The notes under the pieces: model-generated
What the model saw: the letters and a program-made list of their open reading frames with translations, nothing else
Databases searched by the model: none
Told to the model about the DNA's origin: nothing
From: Plasmopara viticola
Taxonomy: Eukaryota > Oomycota > Peronosporomycetes > Peronosporales > Peronosporaceae
Assembly (NCBI GenBank): GCA_001695595.3
Contig: MBPM02000013.1
Location: 434,001 to 498,000, forward strand
Reading direction: 5' to 3'
DNA length: 64,000 nt
Translations under genes and position numbers: made by a program
Shown: positions 40,891 to 52,638 of the stretch, in pieces
Layout of the letters: every line of letters begins with the position of its first letter
Numbering within the stretch: the first letter of the stretch is position 1

Positions 40891-42733
40891 ATGAATCGAG
40901 CTCTGGAGACAATTTTTGCTAAAGATCCTTCTCCTTGCAATTACTATGCTTATCCAGAGGTGCATGGTGCATAGTGGATGTTTTTTTTTTGCTGCGGGTC
41001 GAAAGGTCACCCACCTTTGTGTTTGGCAGGGCTCTCGAAAATCAAACATTGTCTTCCATGTCACCTACAAAGGAAAAGAGGTGTTTGAGGACGGTCGTGT
41101 GATTCTTTTCTTTGCCCCTGAGTCAGAGCCGGAGCCGCGTTTTAAGGCTTTCGATCTGGAAGCTCCTCGCCCGATTTTCGCCAAAGACGTCGTAAGCAAA
41201 TGGGTTTTGTAGAAATACGTGTGTTTTGTTGCAATTCATGATTACTCTGATAAATTTATAGAGTAATATCCAACCCGGCGACGTGATCGAGTTTGAAAGT
41301 ACCGAGTATTCGACTCCAGAGGCTCTGTGCTTCGTACCACAAAATCTTGCCGCGTTTAGTAGGAAACTCTTTGTCCAAGCATTATTCCACCATAGTACGG
41401 CATTGAGTTACTTTCAACGTGGTAAATACTAGTTTAATTATGAAGGGATTAATGTGGCGTAGATGTGAACGACCCGGATGCAAATACAAGAGTTGGCAAC
41501 ACATATAGCAAACCGGTACAAGTGCACTTTGGTGATGACGTAGCTGACAATGTTCTCCCGATTGTGGCGGCTTGCATCATAAAGGAGACCATGGACTTGA
41601 CCCCGACCGAATGGGTGGAGCATATTTCGATGAAAAGTAAGCTTTTAAGCGAGTACCACAATCAAGATGTTTTCGTGATGGCGTCAATTGTACTACCAAA
41701 GGAGTACAAAACACTGAAAGAGTCGCGATCTTTCCCGACGGTGTACTACGTCGAGGGGTTTACTGGAACTGAGTCGTATGCGACGCGTGCCCAGGAATTT
41801 TTGTCATCCGAGATGGGACACGAATGGCAGGTTGGGCGGTGGCCGACACCAATGCTTAGAGTTACACTGGGATCACGCTTTAAATTTGGTCACACCTCGT
41901 ATGCTGATTCGGAAGCAAACGGTCCATGGGGTACAGCATTGGTCTCCGAATTCATACCGTACCTCGAAAGTCGGTATGCCGCCATCCCGTCAGCAACTGG
42001 TCGGTTTCTCCACGGTCACTCTTCTGGTGCTTGGGCATCACTATGGCTGCAGCTTAGCTTTCCCGATACGTTTGGCGGCACGTGGAGCTCTGCTCCTGAT
42101 CCAGTCGATTTCTCAAAGTTCCAAGTCGTAAACATTTACGAGGCTGAGAACGCATATTGGGATACTAATGGCCACCCTTACCCAACAAGTCGTAGCAACG
42201 GATCTGTTGCATGCAGTAATCGTGATGAGAATTTGGTGGAGCGTGTGCTTGGTCGTGGCAATGGTGGCCAATGGGATGCTTTTGTACGTTTAATTTGCTT
42301 TAGTCTTCATCAATTAAAAGTGCTTACGTTTTGATTGCAGTTTGCCGTGTTTGGTCCGCGCGGGGCTGATGGAATGCCGATCCCGCTTTTCGACAAGGTA
42401 TCCGGCGACATTGATCGCAGCGTTGCTAAGTACTGGGAGCGCTTTGACATTTGTAAGCTGCTTGAAAAACACCCTGAGCTGTTGACCACGAAATTGCGTG
42501 GTAAAATCCATGTCTTTTGCGGTGTTGAAGACACGTACTACCTCGACTTGGCGTGTCGGTCACTGCTGAAGCTGGTTGGAAATAGCAAAGACAATGCTCA
42601 AGATGGTTCTGTTGTGCCTAATTACGTGGCGTTGGTACCTGGAGATCATACTACCATTCGGTCGCGTGCGCACTATGTTCAAGTATATTCGGAGATTGCA
42701 GCTGCATTTAAAGGCAGTGCCAAGGTTGCGTAA
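40891..42733 (+). CDS. Esterase of the enterochelin-esterase/PHB-type alpha/beta-hydrolase fold
   Basis: Five exons: 40891..40959, 41030..41191, 41262..41421, 41463..42283, 42341..42733; introns 41-70 nt; 534 aa. The first 140 or so residues form a beta-rich accessory domain. The alpha/beta-hydrolase part follows, with FPTVYYVEGFTGTE (oxyanion region), the nucleophile elbow HGHSSGAWASLW near residue 316 and a late His in VPGDHTTIRSR as the likely catalytic base. No signal peptide is evident, so an intracellular enzyme is likely. Intron 1 contains a run of ten T. The 41-nt intron 3 (41422..41462) is the shortest deduced here and is the one to test. Substrate unknown. Confidence 0.78.
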
Positions 42734-45700
42734 ATCTTTTACGAAAATATATTGACAGAATGTTGAATAGGTAACGCATACGTCCGGTTTAAGTTGATAC
42801 TTTTGACTAATCTTAGGCATAAACCTACACCAAGGACAAGCTACCTTTACTCCAAGGCTTCTTACGACGACGCGTAAAGCTCATAAGCGGGGTATAATAT
42901 GGCACGCGCCTCACGAAACATCTCACTTATTATCAGGCATTTATATGACCGAGGTATTGTATTTGTATCTTTAGTTTAATTTTGTTTGCGATCGGCTAGT
43001 GGAGATGCATGTTTGTCAGGATCTTCTAAATTTAAGGATTGTGCTATTTCACGAATGCCTTTTATTTGGAAATGTGCGTTGTCGGCCTTTGTCCTATCGT
43101 AATTGACGCAAACGCATTTGGCAACTTAAAAGTACAACTTCGTTATGGCTCTCGACAGCGCAAAGATACAATATATAGGAAGTTGTGTACTACTTGCGCA
43201 TTATTGTTCTCCTTACCTCTGTAATTATTTTTGCCAGTATTAATTCAAGTTGGCTTGACTTTCAAGGCGTGATTGACTCGGCATGCTTTAATCTTGTAGC
43301 CTAACATGTCTCGCGATCTACAATGCGAAAACAACTCGCGGTAAATTTCCAAATTTTAGAATTGTAATGCAGCAGTCTGGCTTAATTTTGCTCTCTAATT
43401 TCTGCCAGCTTTACTATTTCTGCAAGGAAAGTGATCGATTTAAAGCCTCTCTTCAAGTCGAGTACATTACAGATCGACACGTGATATCCTCGTTTAAGAT
43501 TAACTAATTCACCTTCTCGATCGAAACTTTGACCATGTGAATTTAATATCAGCTACGACGTGAGGGTAGTTGCGGTTGAACTTATTTGTAAGAAGATCAG
43601 CGTTGCTAGATTACGTGGAATGTAGCTGTACAGTCGCCCAGATCGTGCGTGCAATCATACTCTCGAAATATATGAGATATCTACATAGATTAGGTCATAA
43701 AGTCATCTTTTATGAGTAACACGAATAATCTTCGCCGCAAGTATAGGCAGATTACCTTGACACTTTGGTTACGTATTGAGTTTTTGCACCAAGGAACCTT
43801 GTTGACACCTAATGTATTTCTTGCAAGCCGTTGTGAATCGTATGACAATCTTACTGTCGGGACGTCATATATACACTTGGCAGGCGTCACTGCCGCCTTA
43901 TGACACGATCGTCGACGAGATGTCGATCGATCCCACCGCCAACGCACTATCTAGTTTAGTGCCTCGTTTCTGGGCCTCTCCCTAGCTCGATACGATCGAA
44001 TTTTGTCGCCGACTTTGCGTTTCGAGTAGACCGATATGAAAGTTGCACTAATATTGTTGAGGCCTATGATCGGCCTTGGATTCGATACACTTTAAGCACT
44101 CCGAAAAATGGGCTCCAATGTTAGCGTATTGAGTGGCGTGTCTGACCAAGCTCGTTAGTGAAGAAAACTGCTACGCTTGTGTACCTGCTCAATTCTTATT
44201 AGTGCAGCAGCTAAAGGTCGCGCTGGTAATCGTCGTGCCTTGCAGAAGTGAGAGAATAATAATTTTTCAAAATTTGATCTCAGGCACTTAATACAGAATT
44301 TGCACGTTATGATGAAATACACACATATCGTATAAACCTGATCGATAACCAGCAGACAGATTGGTGGGGGTCATTGGTAAAGGCGTTGTTATGGATTCAA
44401 ACACAATAATTACTTCTAGCACAAAGTGCGGGCCATCGCTGCTGAGACAAATAAAGCTACGCAAAATCTACACAGACTAAAAGAGTCGTGGAAGATCGGC
44501 CAAGCAAAGGTGCATCGATATTATCGGAACGTAATTGCACGAACCGGTAGGTAAGTGATCTCTAAGATAGTAATAAGCTCCAGAAACGAGCCCACAATGC
44601 AGCTCATTGTTTATCTCATCTGAATTGTTTCGCTACAAGACCAGGTCATCCATTTGTAACTTGGTCTTGCTTTGATGTCCGGCCTTTAATATTGTATCAA
44701 GCACGAAAGTGGCTACCTTCAACAAGAAATGATACGACGTTCGCGTAACGAAGATATATTTCCCTTTATTTCTGACTCAAACAGTGTATCCGTGAAGGCC
44801 AACGTGACTTCGTACTGCAGTTACATTAAAAATTTGGAGCAACGCTTAATGGATGTTGAGGTTTCCTTATAAAGCTACCAGCACTTCGAAGAGGATTGAA
44901 TACTAACCATTCAAATTGTATACACCTAAAGATCAATGGAAAGCGATGGTAAACTACTGCCTCGCCATAACTCGTTCATAAAGTGTTTGCGTGATAAACA
45001 AAAAAATAGATCGCATTTTTAAAACTGATGTTAGCAGTTACACTAGCTGAAATTGATTTGCCGGCCAGGTTTGAATTTTTTAGATACACTTTCTGTCCTC
45101 AGAGCTTTCAGGCCTATCCACTTAACTAAAACCTTGGCGCTTTCCTGTCTACGACTACATTTAAAATTCCTTTGACTTAACCGCGGTTTCCAAGGGCTGT
45201 TCTGAGGTGAATTCGCTTGCCCAAGCCCATTTCTAGACTATGGTTCCGAGCTGGTATATTTTCTCGACCTCAACATGGATCTGACGTACCAACAGCTCGT
45301 ACCAGCGTCGTTTACATTGGCCGGTCATCATTCTAGCAAATAATGTCCTTTCTTGTAGTGGCTGACAATTTGTATTCGTGCTATTTGTGGACAATATCTG
45401 GACGCATATCGGCGCTAGCTCACGTATGTATTGCTTACAATTGATGCAAATTTTGTTGCCTGGCCGATTTGAAGATCGTAGTAATCTATGCGCGATTAAG
45501 ACTCGTAGCGAGTAAAGTATTGTACGCGTCGCATTGCCTGCAAATACGGCGTTTTGTATTTTAAGCTCAATTTCGCTTTCTTCGAACTGCGTAAATAAAT
45601 CAATGATGAAATGTTTATGGACTTTAAGCAAATCTACTATTTGAAAGTGAAAGCAATCAAAATGGCGTACATTTTCGATTCAAGTACGCTCATAGACAAG

Positions 45701-45900
45701 TCTGCAAGCCCTGTTAACAAACTCAATCAATGTGGCTGTCACTTCTAAAGCTCAAATGCATATACGTTCGAAATGAGGACAACATTCGATAAAAGCAGCC
45801 AAAGGGTCGACTTCTCAAAAAGCTTGAATCAAAAAAGTGCGTTAGCATATCCTCCCCATTAGCAGGATCGACAAGTGAAGGATCGGATGACATGCAATAT
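42734..45900. other. AT-rich gene-poor region 2a
   Basis: About 3.2 kb with no supported gene. Frames are short and unconserved-looking; the longest (45233..45631, minus, 132 codons) has no recognisable domain and is treated as chance or a decayed element. No RNA gene was recognised. Confidence 0.55.
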
Positions 45901-45954
45901 CAACGATTTGATGACCGTCGAGGTTTATGTGCATTGGCATGTATACCATTGAAT

Positions 45955-46390
45955 GGTGCTCGTGGAGAGTTGCAATTGCTGTATGTCGATGATGGCATGA
46001 ATGCTTCAAGACCTATACAGAATGAGCGATGATCTTTTACAGCGTGTAAGCTGGCACGTGAGGTGCTCGTAAGCCGCAGCACTTACTGCATGTAATTAGT
46101 GTCATGGGTTAATTAGCATGAGCAAAGTTCAATCACCGGACATGCAGTGGACTGAGCGGTGCTCGTAGTAGACATCACTTACCGCATGCTGTGAGCAGTC
46201 TGATTGATTTTCAGCCAAAGTTTAACCTTCCGTTTTGAAGTGGAGTGAAATAAAATCCACTAGGCGCGACGATTGTATTGTACAGCGCCCATTTCATACC
46301 AGGTTAAAGGCATGATTGACAGTTGATCAAGCCATAAAAAACGCAGCAGGAACGGTCGTCGTGGACAGCACTCACCGTATATTCGGCGCG
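45955..46390 (+). repeat. Degenerate tandem repeat, period about 100 bp
   Basis: Imperfect copies begin at 45955, 46062, 46158 and 46354, each opening GGTGCTCGT or GGTCGTCGT, followed at 15-20 nt by a CAC/CAA-TTxC-GCATG-like block. Spacings are 107, 96 and 196 bp, the last about two units. The copies are strongly diverged from one another. Origin unknown: an old satellite or part of a retroelement end. Confidence 0.4.
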
Positions 46391-47898
46391 ACACGATAGT
46401 GTAAATGTCGAAGTATCTGGGGTTCGTTTCTTCTGCGCGAAGCGGCTAACGATTAACTAAGCAAAGGGAGAAGGTCTTTGCTGGACATTAATGTAGATAT
46501 CAGTCTGTCAATAAACAATGTACGTGATACGAAAAAGATCGTGGGTCTCGGCATGAAAGAACGGTAACGCACCTAGCTCATTAGCGGTGTAGGGCACCTT
46601 GTCTTGAATAAAGAAGATTAAAGTAAAATATCGACAAGTGCAGCAAATTAAGAGGTACTGGTAAGGTTGAAAAGAAAATAGCCTTGATCTTATTATGTCA
46701 GTGAACGCTTTGCTTGAGCGGGACAGAAAGTCCATATCCGAGCTTGTAGAGATATAGCATATGGTCATTTGGTCTAGAAAGGAACCACATTATCGAAGTT
46801 GTTGATTGAAGTGATTTCGATAAACGTTGATCAAACAGGGTGGGTCTTAAATTCATCGGATTTGTATTTTTCTTCGGTGTAATGATACTAGGAAAAGGTT
46901 GAACGAGACCGACCTTTGACCCTACTGCCTACTAGAAATGTATGTTATGTAACATTGGTTTTGAAGCCGAATACTACGTGAAATGGCAGTAGACTTTTAC
47001 CAAAAGTGCGACAGTACTGCCGTTTCCTTGTATGCAAAGTACCTAACAGAATTGGTTCGGTTGACTTGCCCTTCCATACCGACATTCTGTGTCGATAACA
47101 CAACTAGCAAAGCCTACATCGTTCTTTACCCTTTTGACAGTCTTTCTTTGCAGAGATCAGGAAGACAGACATGTATAACCCCATTGCTCACTCGCGAGTA
47201 GTGATCCAGCGCTTAACCATGAATAAGCTTTACGATGATGCGGATAAACAACTTCGTGCAAATTAATATCCATTTATGTTACTTTATTGTAGAGAATGGT
47301 TTTCGGATAGTTTTCGCTAACGTCAAGGTCATCGTGAATTGGACAATTCTACTTAATCAAAAAATCTTAATGAAGCAGCGTAGTCTGGCAGCTTAAAAGT
47401 ACTAGTTACACATAATTGGCTATTACTGTCTGGTTCATTTAAGATGTGCAGATCGGCTTGAGAAACCCAACACCAACAGGATTTTTGCAAAGTCGAGGAA
47501 AGTTTAGGTCGAATCAAAAAATTGACCGCTTAGTGCCATCTGTGACGCGTCGGCGAAACATGGCTTCAAGCTGGTTCAAAGAGAAAAGATCGAGTAAGCG
47601 CCTTGATTTTGAACCGTCAGCTGTCGAGATGAAAATTTTCCATGACAAATACCTACTTGCAATATTTTGCTCTCGTCTGCACTAAAGTTACCGTTTGAGC
47701 TTCAAATATTTGCTTTAAAGAGCTTAGGTGGGTCTGCATATAAGCGCGCACGTACGAAATGTGGCTAGACCCTCACCAAATGCGACCATGCTATTGGCAA
47801 AGCTGTCGGTGCAAAAGAATTGTTAGCAGTCAATTGATTCGCAATCGGTGCTCATCCTTCCATAGAACTCAAAAGACAACATCAATTATGCTCTGAAT
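46391..47898. other. Gene-poor region 2b
   Basis: No supported gene. Frames of 70-80 codons at 46983..47201 and 47446..47685 (plus) lie directly upstream of an integrase remnant and could be pieces of the same dead element, but no gag, protease or RT motif was recognised in them. Confidence 0.4.
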
Positions 47899-48330
47899 GA
47901 CCGGTTCAGCAAATTGGCTCGTTATATGGCTGCACTAGACATAATCGTTCTTTTGTAAAGCGCGTTTCCTTTTCATATCTTTTAAAACCTGGACATTATA
48001 GGTTGTTGGCTAGGGCCGAGACCCTCGCTGGACAGGCTCTCTTTAAGGAGTTGTTTAAGGCATCTGGTATTAGGCTAGACTTGTTCACAGTAAAGTTTCC
48101 ACAAGTCGATGGTCAAACTGATCGAGTAACACAAAGACGAAAGAGCAGTGTGTGCACAAATTCTTTGAGGTGTTGAAGCCGCATAATTCCGTTCGTTGAG
48201 CTTGCAACCATTCATGCTCGACGGACTGCACGCCGCTCTACGTGAATGGACTATTTTCTCTTGCGCTTTGTCAACGCCACCATGTTGGGAGATGGGGAAG
48301 GAATAGCGGAGGGCTGGTGATAGTTTTATA
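47899..48330 (+). mobile_element. Decayed Ty3/gypsy integrase fragment 1
   Basis: Read across frameshifts and stops, the sequence gives DRFSKLARYMAALD (47899..47940), a segment resembling S/G-R-D-P-R-W-T-G-S-L, ALFKELFKASGIRLDLFTV with VDGQTDRVT (about 48033-48140), and DCTPLYVNGLFSLAL (about 48222-48270). These match, in order, the integrase core of Ty3/gypsy elements (DRFSKM, SDRDPRF, HPQTDGQTER, TPFYVN). Several frame changes and stops make it clearly inactive. No terminal repeats recognised. Confidence 0.65.
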
Positions 48331-49273
48331 AATACGCTTAAAAAACAAGTTGAAAACTTCTCATCGAGTTTTTTTGTGTCTGAGCACGGCGTATGCATTG
48401 TAATAAATCGATTTGGTGGTAAAAGCTATATCTTCATGAGATGAGCCTTGGTTGAGAAAAAAAAGTTATTTATTTTTAATGCCGAAATCAGCAGGTATGA
48501 GACTCGATTTATTTTCTAACCCCATGAAAAAGACGCGTGGCGAGAGTGTTCGACGAGCAATTGGAATATCATACGATGGCCAAGCGTACTTACACCGAGA
48601 TGTCATGTGGTATTCGGACACTGTAAACTTGGCTAATGTTTTGAGAATGTTGTATTTCTCAGATCTCAATTCTACGTCGACGAGACATCCGAATGTCCAG
48701 GCCGATTTGGGCTCCTTCAGTTGTTGCCAGGGACTTTAGAAGCGACAGAAGTCACAACGGCGATGTCAGATAGATACGTTCTCCGAAGAAAAGTTTTGAC
48801 TTATATAGCCCTGTCCTACTAGCTGGTGGTGGTTAAAATCGTGTGCGCGATAAAAGTAACGCGACACTTGAATCAGTACTAAAGAGAAATCAAAAGAAGC
48901 ATACGAGCAATATTAAGTCGTGGTTTCAAGGCGGGGTCTGAGTTTCGTATTGGCTATAAATTCACAAGAAAGGCATGAGATCTGTACTTGCGCTCTCTCG
49001 AAGCAATTAGTTGCGGTAACTCTGCTGCAATCGTATACCTTGCTGCACGTGTGCTCTCTGTGTGACAACATCCACGCTTATGGAAATAAAGCTTTTTGTG
49101 GTCATTTAAATTTGGCTTGGTGTTTGTATGTCCATTCCAAAAACTTTTTATACTATTTACGAAATGACATGTAATTTGTATTATTAAGTAATTTATTTGA
49201 TTGGAAAATGCTTGTCGAATACCGGTAGCGCACGATGATTATGCTCGGGATATATTAGTCGATACTGTCAAGC
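48331..49273. other. Gene-poor stretch upstream of CENP-S
   Basis: No supported gene. Two frames (48452..48739 and 48920..49174, plus) were examined and lack recognisable domains. The last 100 bp should contain the CENP-S promoter and leader. Confidence 0.5.
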
Positions 49274-49845
49274 ATGAGCACCTTCGAGAGCAAAGAGCTA
49301 CACGTGCGCCAGAGCATCTTGTACACTGTTGGCCGCATTTGCGACGATCAAGGTCACGTGTAACCCTCTGCCATATAAGTTCTCACATACTGACCACTTC
49401 ATCCTCTCGGTAGTGCAAAAACAGCAGCAAAAGCACCATGCGCGTGCGAGACCTGCCATGTCCAAGGAGGCCATGGCGCTGCTGGCCGACCTTGTCTACA
49501 AGCAGTCCGAAGGTGCCATCCCATTTGCTATCATTTTATACATAATGAAATCTTATGCTTTGTAGTGATGGCAACGGAGCTGCAATTTTTTGCGCGTCAC
49601 GCAAACCGCAAGATAATCAAGGCAGAAGACGTCACTCTTCTTGCCAGAAAACATCCTCATCTGGTCGGTTGAGACACATCAGCTGGACTTGAGTATATGA
49701 TATACGCTAATGTATCGAAATAATGTTCTTGACACTGTTCCAGACACACCAGCTGCAAAAGTATCAGCGAGAGAATTTAAACTCGAGTGTCCCGACTGTG
49801 GCAAGCTCCAAGAAAAGACGCAAGAATTTTGAAAACGTGGACTGA
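49274..49845 (+). CDS. CENPS: Centromere protein S / MHF1 histone-fold protein
   Basis: Four exons: 49274..49352, 49414..49512, 49566..49663, 49744..49845; introns 53-80 nt; 125 aa. In the family it pairs with CENP-X/MHF2, binds DNA and acts at kinetochores and in Fanconi-pathway fork repair with FANCM. Spliced protein: MSTFESKELHVRQSILYTVG, RICDDQ, then KEAMALLADLVYKQSE, then TELQFFARHANRKIIKAEDV, TLLARKHPHL and a basic tail ending KKRRKNFENVD. The helix order and KAEDVTLLAR fit a CENP-S histone fold. Every exon is too short to be found by open-frame length, so the gene is easily missed. About 70 bp from the stop of the convergent Cep57-like gene. Confidence 0.85.
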
Positions 49846-49914
49846 TTCATTGTACCTGCTATTGTTGGTATAAATGAGAAATCTACAAAATTTTATTGAC
49901 GACCTATTGTGAGT

Positions 49915-52638
49915 TTACTTTTGAGCTGTTAAGATTGATGGTGCCGTTTTACTTTCACTAGCTGAAGAACTAAGAACAAAATACCTTTGTGAATTGATAG
50001 TGCTGCTAGCTGCTTGCTGATAAATATCTTTAAGCAAATTCAATTGTACCGCTTTCGCTTTCAGCTCGTCAAGCATGGGTCCGAGAGCTTGTGACAATCG
50101 TTCTGATGAAGACTTCGTTGCGTCTCGACACCTACGTGCTTTCAATTGCATTGCAATATCGTTGTACCATTCGTTAAGCCTCTCGTATTCCTTTTCGGCA
50201 TTGTTAACAACAGCGCAGAGGTCCTCTAACATCCGTGACTGAAAAATAAAAGAAAGTGTTGTCAAGCAAGAAAGATTGATGGATAGCTATCTCAAATACC
50301 TGCTTGAGACTCACGTGCGCTTCTGGTACTGCAGGAACAAAAGCTTGCTTCGCCAATATCGTGGGTTTTGACATTTCGCAATGGGGTGTTGGTACGACGC
50401 ATGTCGAAGCACATTGCCAAGACGTATCTTGGGCATTTTCATGAAGTGAAATAGACGGCTGAACAGAGTTTCCTAGTAGATAAGAAGGTTTTCTTTAGAA
50501 AAGCACAAGAATTACATTTCAATTGCGTCAAATCCTTGAGTATTTAAGTCAATTCTCAACAAGATGACGTACTTGTTGAGATTAGACTCGCGCAACAGAG
50601 TCATCTTGTTATAGCTTTCCGGTTTTGGAAGTGTCAAGGAGATCGTTTCTGACGGTTTTTTCTTCTTCTTAAGCGTCTTTGTCGAAGTCACTTTAGTATT
50701 TTCGTGAACTGCCCCAGATTTTGCTGCTCTTCGTGTCGCTGTCTCATTTGCTATTGCTGCACTAGCATGGCTAGCAGCTTTGGGTCGAGACAAAGTTGAT
50801 GATCGTGTCTGTTGCTGAAGCTTCTTGTTCTTTTTCGTTTCCTGGATCACTGCTTGACTTGCTTCCACCATTTTGGCCATCAATGCTTCATTTTCTTGCA
50901 AGACTGAAGCCAACTTTTGCTAGCGCATGAAAACGTGAAGCACGTCAGTGTTTGTAGCTGACGCTCGTCAAAGAAGTTTATTACTCGTGTACCTCTGCAT
51001 TTGATAATTGGTTTCTGCTCTCGGCGTGAGCAGCAGCTTCACGTTGCAATTGGGTCTCGAGGAGCTTGATTTGTTCAACTTTTGCTTGTCGATTCTGTTC
51101 CAATCGTGCCACCTCTGCTTGGAGCTTGTCCACGGTTCCATTGTAGCAGCTTTTAGTCTCTTCTAACTCTGCAAGACAACAAAGATGTAAGTAAACGTAC
51201 AAAAGCAAACACCTCTTGTAAATTTAAGATTACCAGTTTCTAAGCGTGAAGCTGTCGACTCGAAGATATTCAATTTCGATTGCAAATCGTCTGCTTTCGC
51301 TGACAAGTTTGGTGCAAGCTCTTGAAAATACTGCAATGTCCTTTGACTTTCCTCTCTTCGCTCCTCGGATCTGTTGAGCTTGTCCTTCAATTCTCGACAA
51401 TCATTTTGCAGCGCATCGTATGCGGCACTCACTGACTCTTTTGCTTGTGCTAATTCGTTCGATAACTTGTTTTCTATCGTAACCAACTCTGTTTTCCGCT
51501 CTCGGGCGATTTGTTTGGTATTAAACAGCTGTTGCATTAAGCTTTCGCGTTCTTCCTCCAGTTGACCAATTTTGTCTTGCAACGCTTTAAGAGCCAACAA
51601 AAGTGCGCGGGACCCTTGCACACCACTTTCACGGATGCTACAGCCTCTAACGCTGCAAGTATCTTGAAGAGGGGAAGCAAATCTCGAGTTTGTTCTTCGT
51701 CCTCTGAATGGTGACGGAGGAGAGCAAAAAATCTTTTTGTTGAAACTGGGGCGTTCGTTACCAAATGTTTGACAACCGTCGAAGACTTTTGCAACCTTGC
51801 CAGGTCGATGATCACGCTTCACGTTTAACCTAATGTCTTTTTGTCGCGCCGTTTCCGACGTAGCTTTCATTCTTTCATTGAAAGAGTAAAGGTTTAATTG
51901 TGGCATTGATACTGAAGCCTGTCTTGTCTTCATTTGTGTCATACCTGTTGGACAAATTCCATTCGCAGTAGCTTCAGTTTTCGTTGCAGTAGCCGCTGCC
52001 AAATATTGATGCAAGGTAATTGCTGAGGATACAATTGGCTCTTTTTGAATAAGCATATCGTCGTCGAATTTATCGTGCTGAGCTAACGTTTCCAGCGTTG
52101 CTTTCAGATCTTTCAATCCATCTCCTGGATTTGGTATTGAATCGAGCGACTGCATCGATCTAGTAAAGGGAGGAGGGAGTACATGATGTTTGTGCAACTT
52201 TAGCTTCTTTTGCGGCTCATCTGTTTCCACGTCAGCTTTTATTGAGGCATCACTGTCACTGCAATTATCGTGGTAGAGCTCAAGTTCTCGATCATTTCCG
52301 TCTTCCGAGACGCCACTCGAGTTATCAGAGTTCACAGTCTGGTTGTTCGCTAGGACCTCGCAGGATTTTTGGGTCCAGCACGACTTGTTTGCTTGAAAAT
52401 TCGGATAATTTGCTTTTAACCTGGGCTTCAATCGAGCCATGTCTCTTTTCTTTAAAGACGCGCGCTTCTTCCCGTTGGTTAGCGCATTGTTGTCGTGCGC
52501 CGAGCCTCGGCCCTTTTGAGGCGATATTAGGTTCCAACTTCGGGTTAAAGTTTGAACTACTTGATTGTCGCCGTCAGAGGACGACCAAGACTCATCTTCA
52601 TGCGCTGGCCCATCGTCAAAAGCATCGTGAGAATTCAT
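49915..52638 (-). CDS. Cep57-like coiled-coil protein
   Basis: Five exons: 52638..51234, 51168..50993, 50919..50573, 50492..50300, 50238..49915; introns 61-80 nt; 814 aa. The first 330 residues are disordered, with acidic and Ser-rich stretches. A long coiled coil starts near residue 343 with ALLLALKALQDKIGQLEEER, like the start of the Cep57 centrosome-localisation domain. The exon 3-4 splice creates KKPSYLLGNSVQPSISLHEN near residue 642, resembling the K-P-F-V-x-G-T-S block before the microtubule-binding part of Cep57. In animals Cep57 is at centrosomes; here a basal-body role is inferred. First ATG of the frame is 52638. A generic coiled-coil protein remains possible. Confidence 0.6.

Noticed and set aside
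45233..45631. Minus-strand frame of 132 codons in a desert
   Set aside because: Longest in its region, but no recognisable domain, no splice-compatible neighbours and AT-rich composition.
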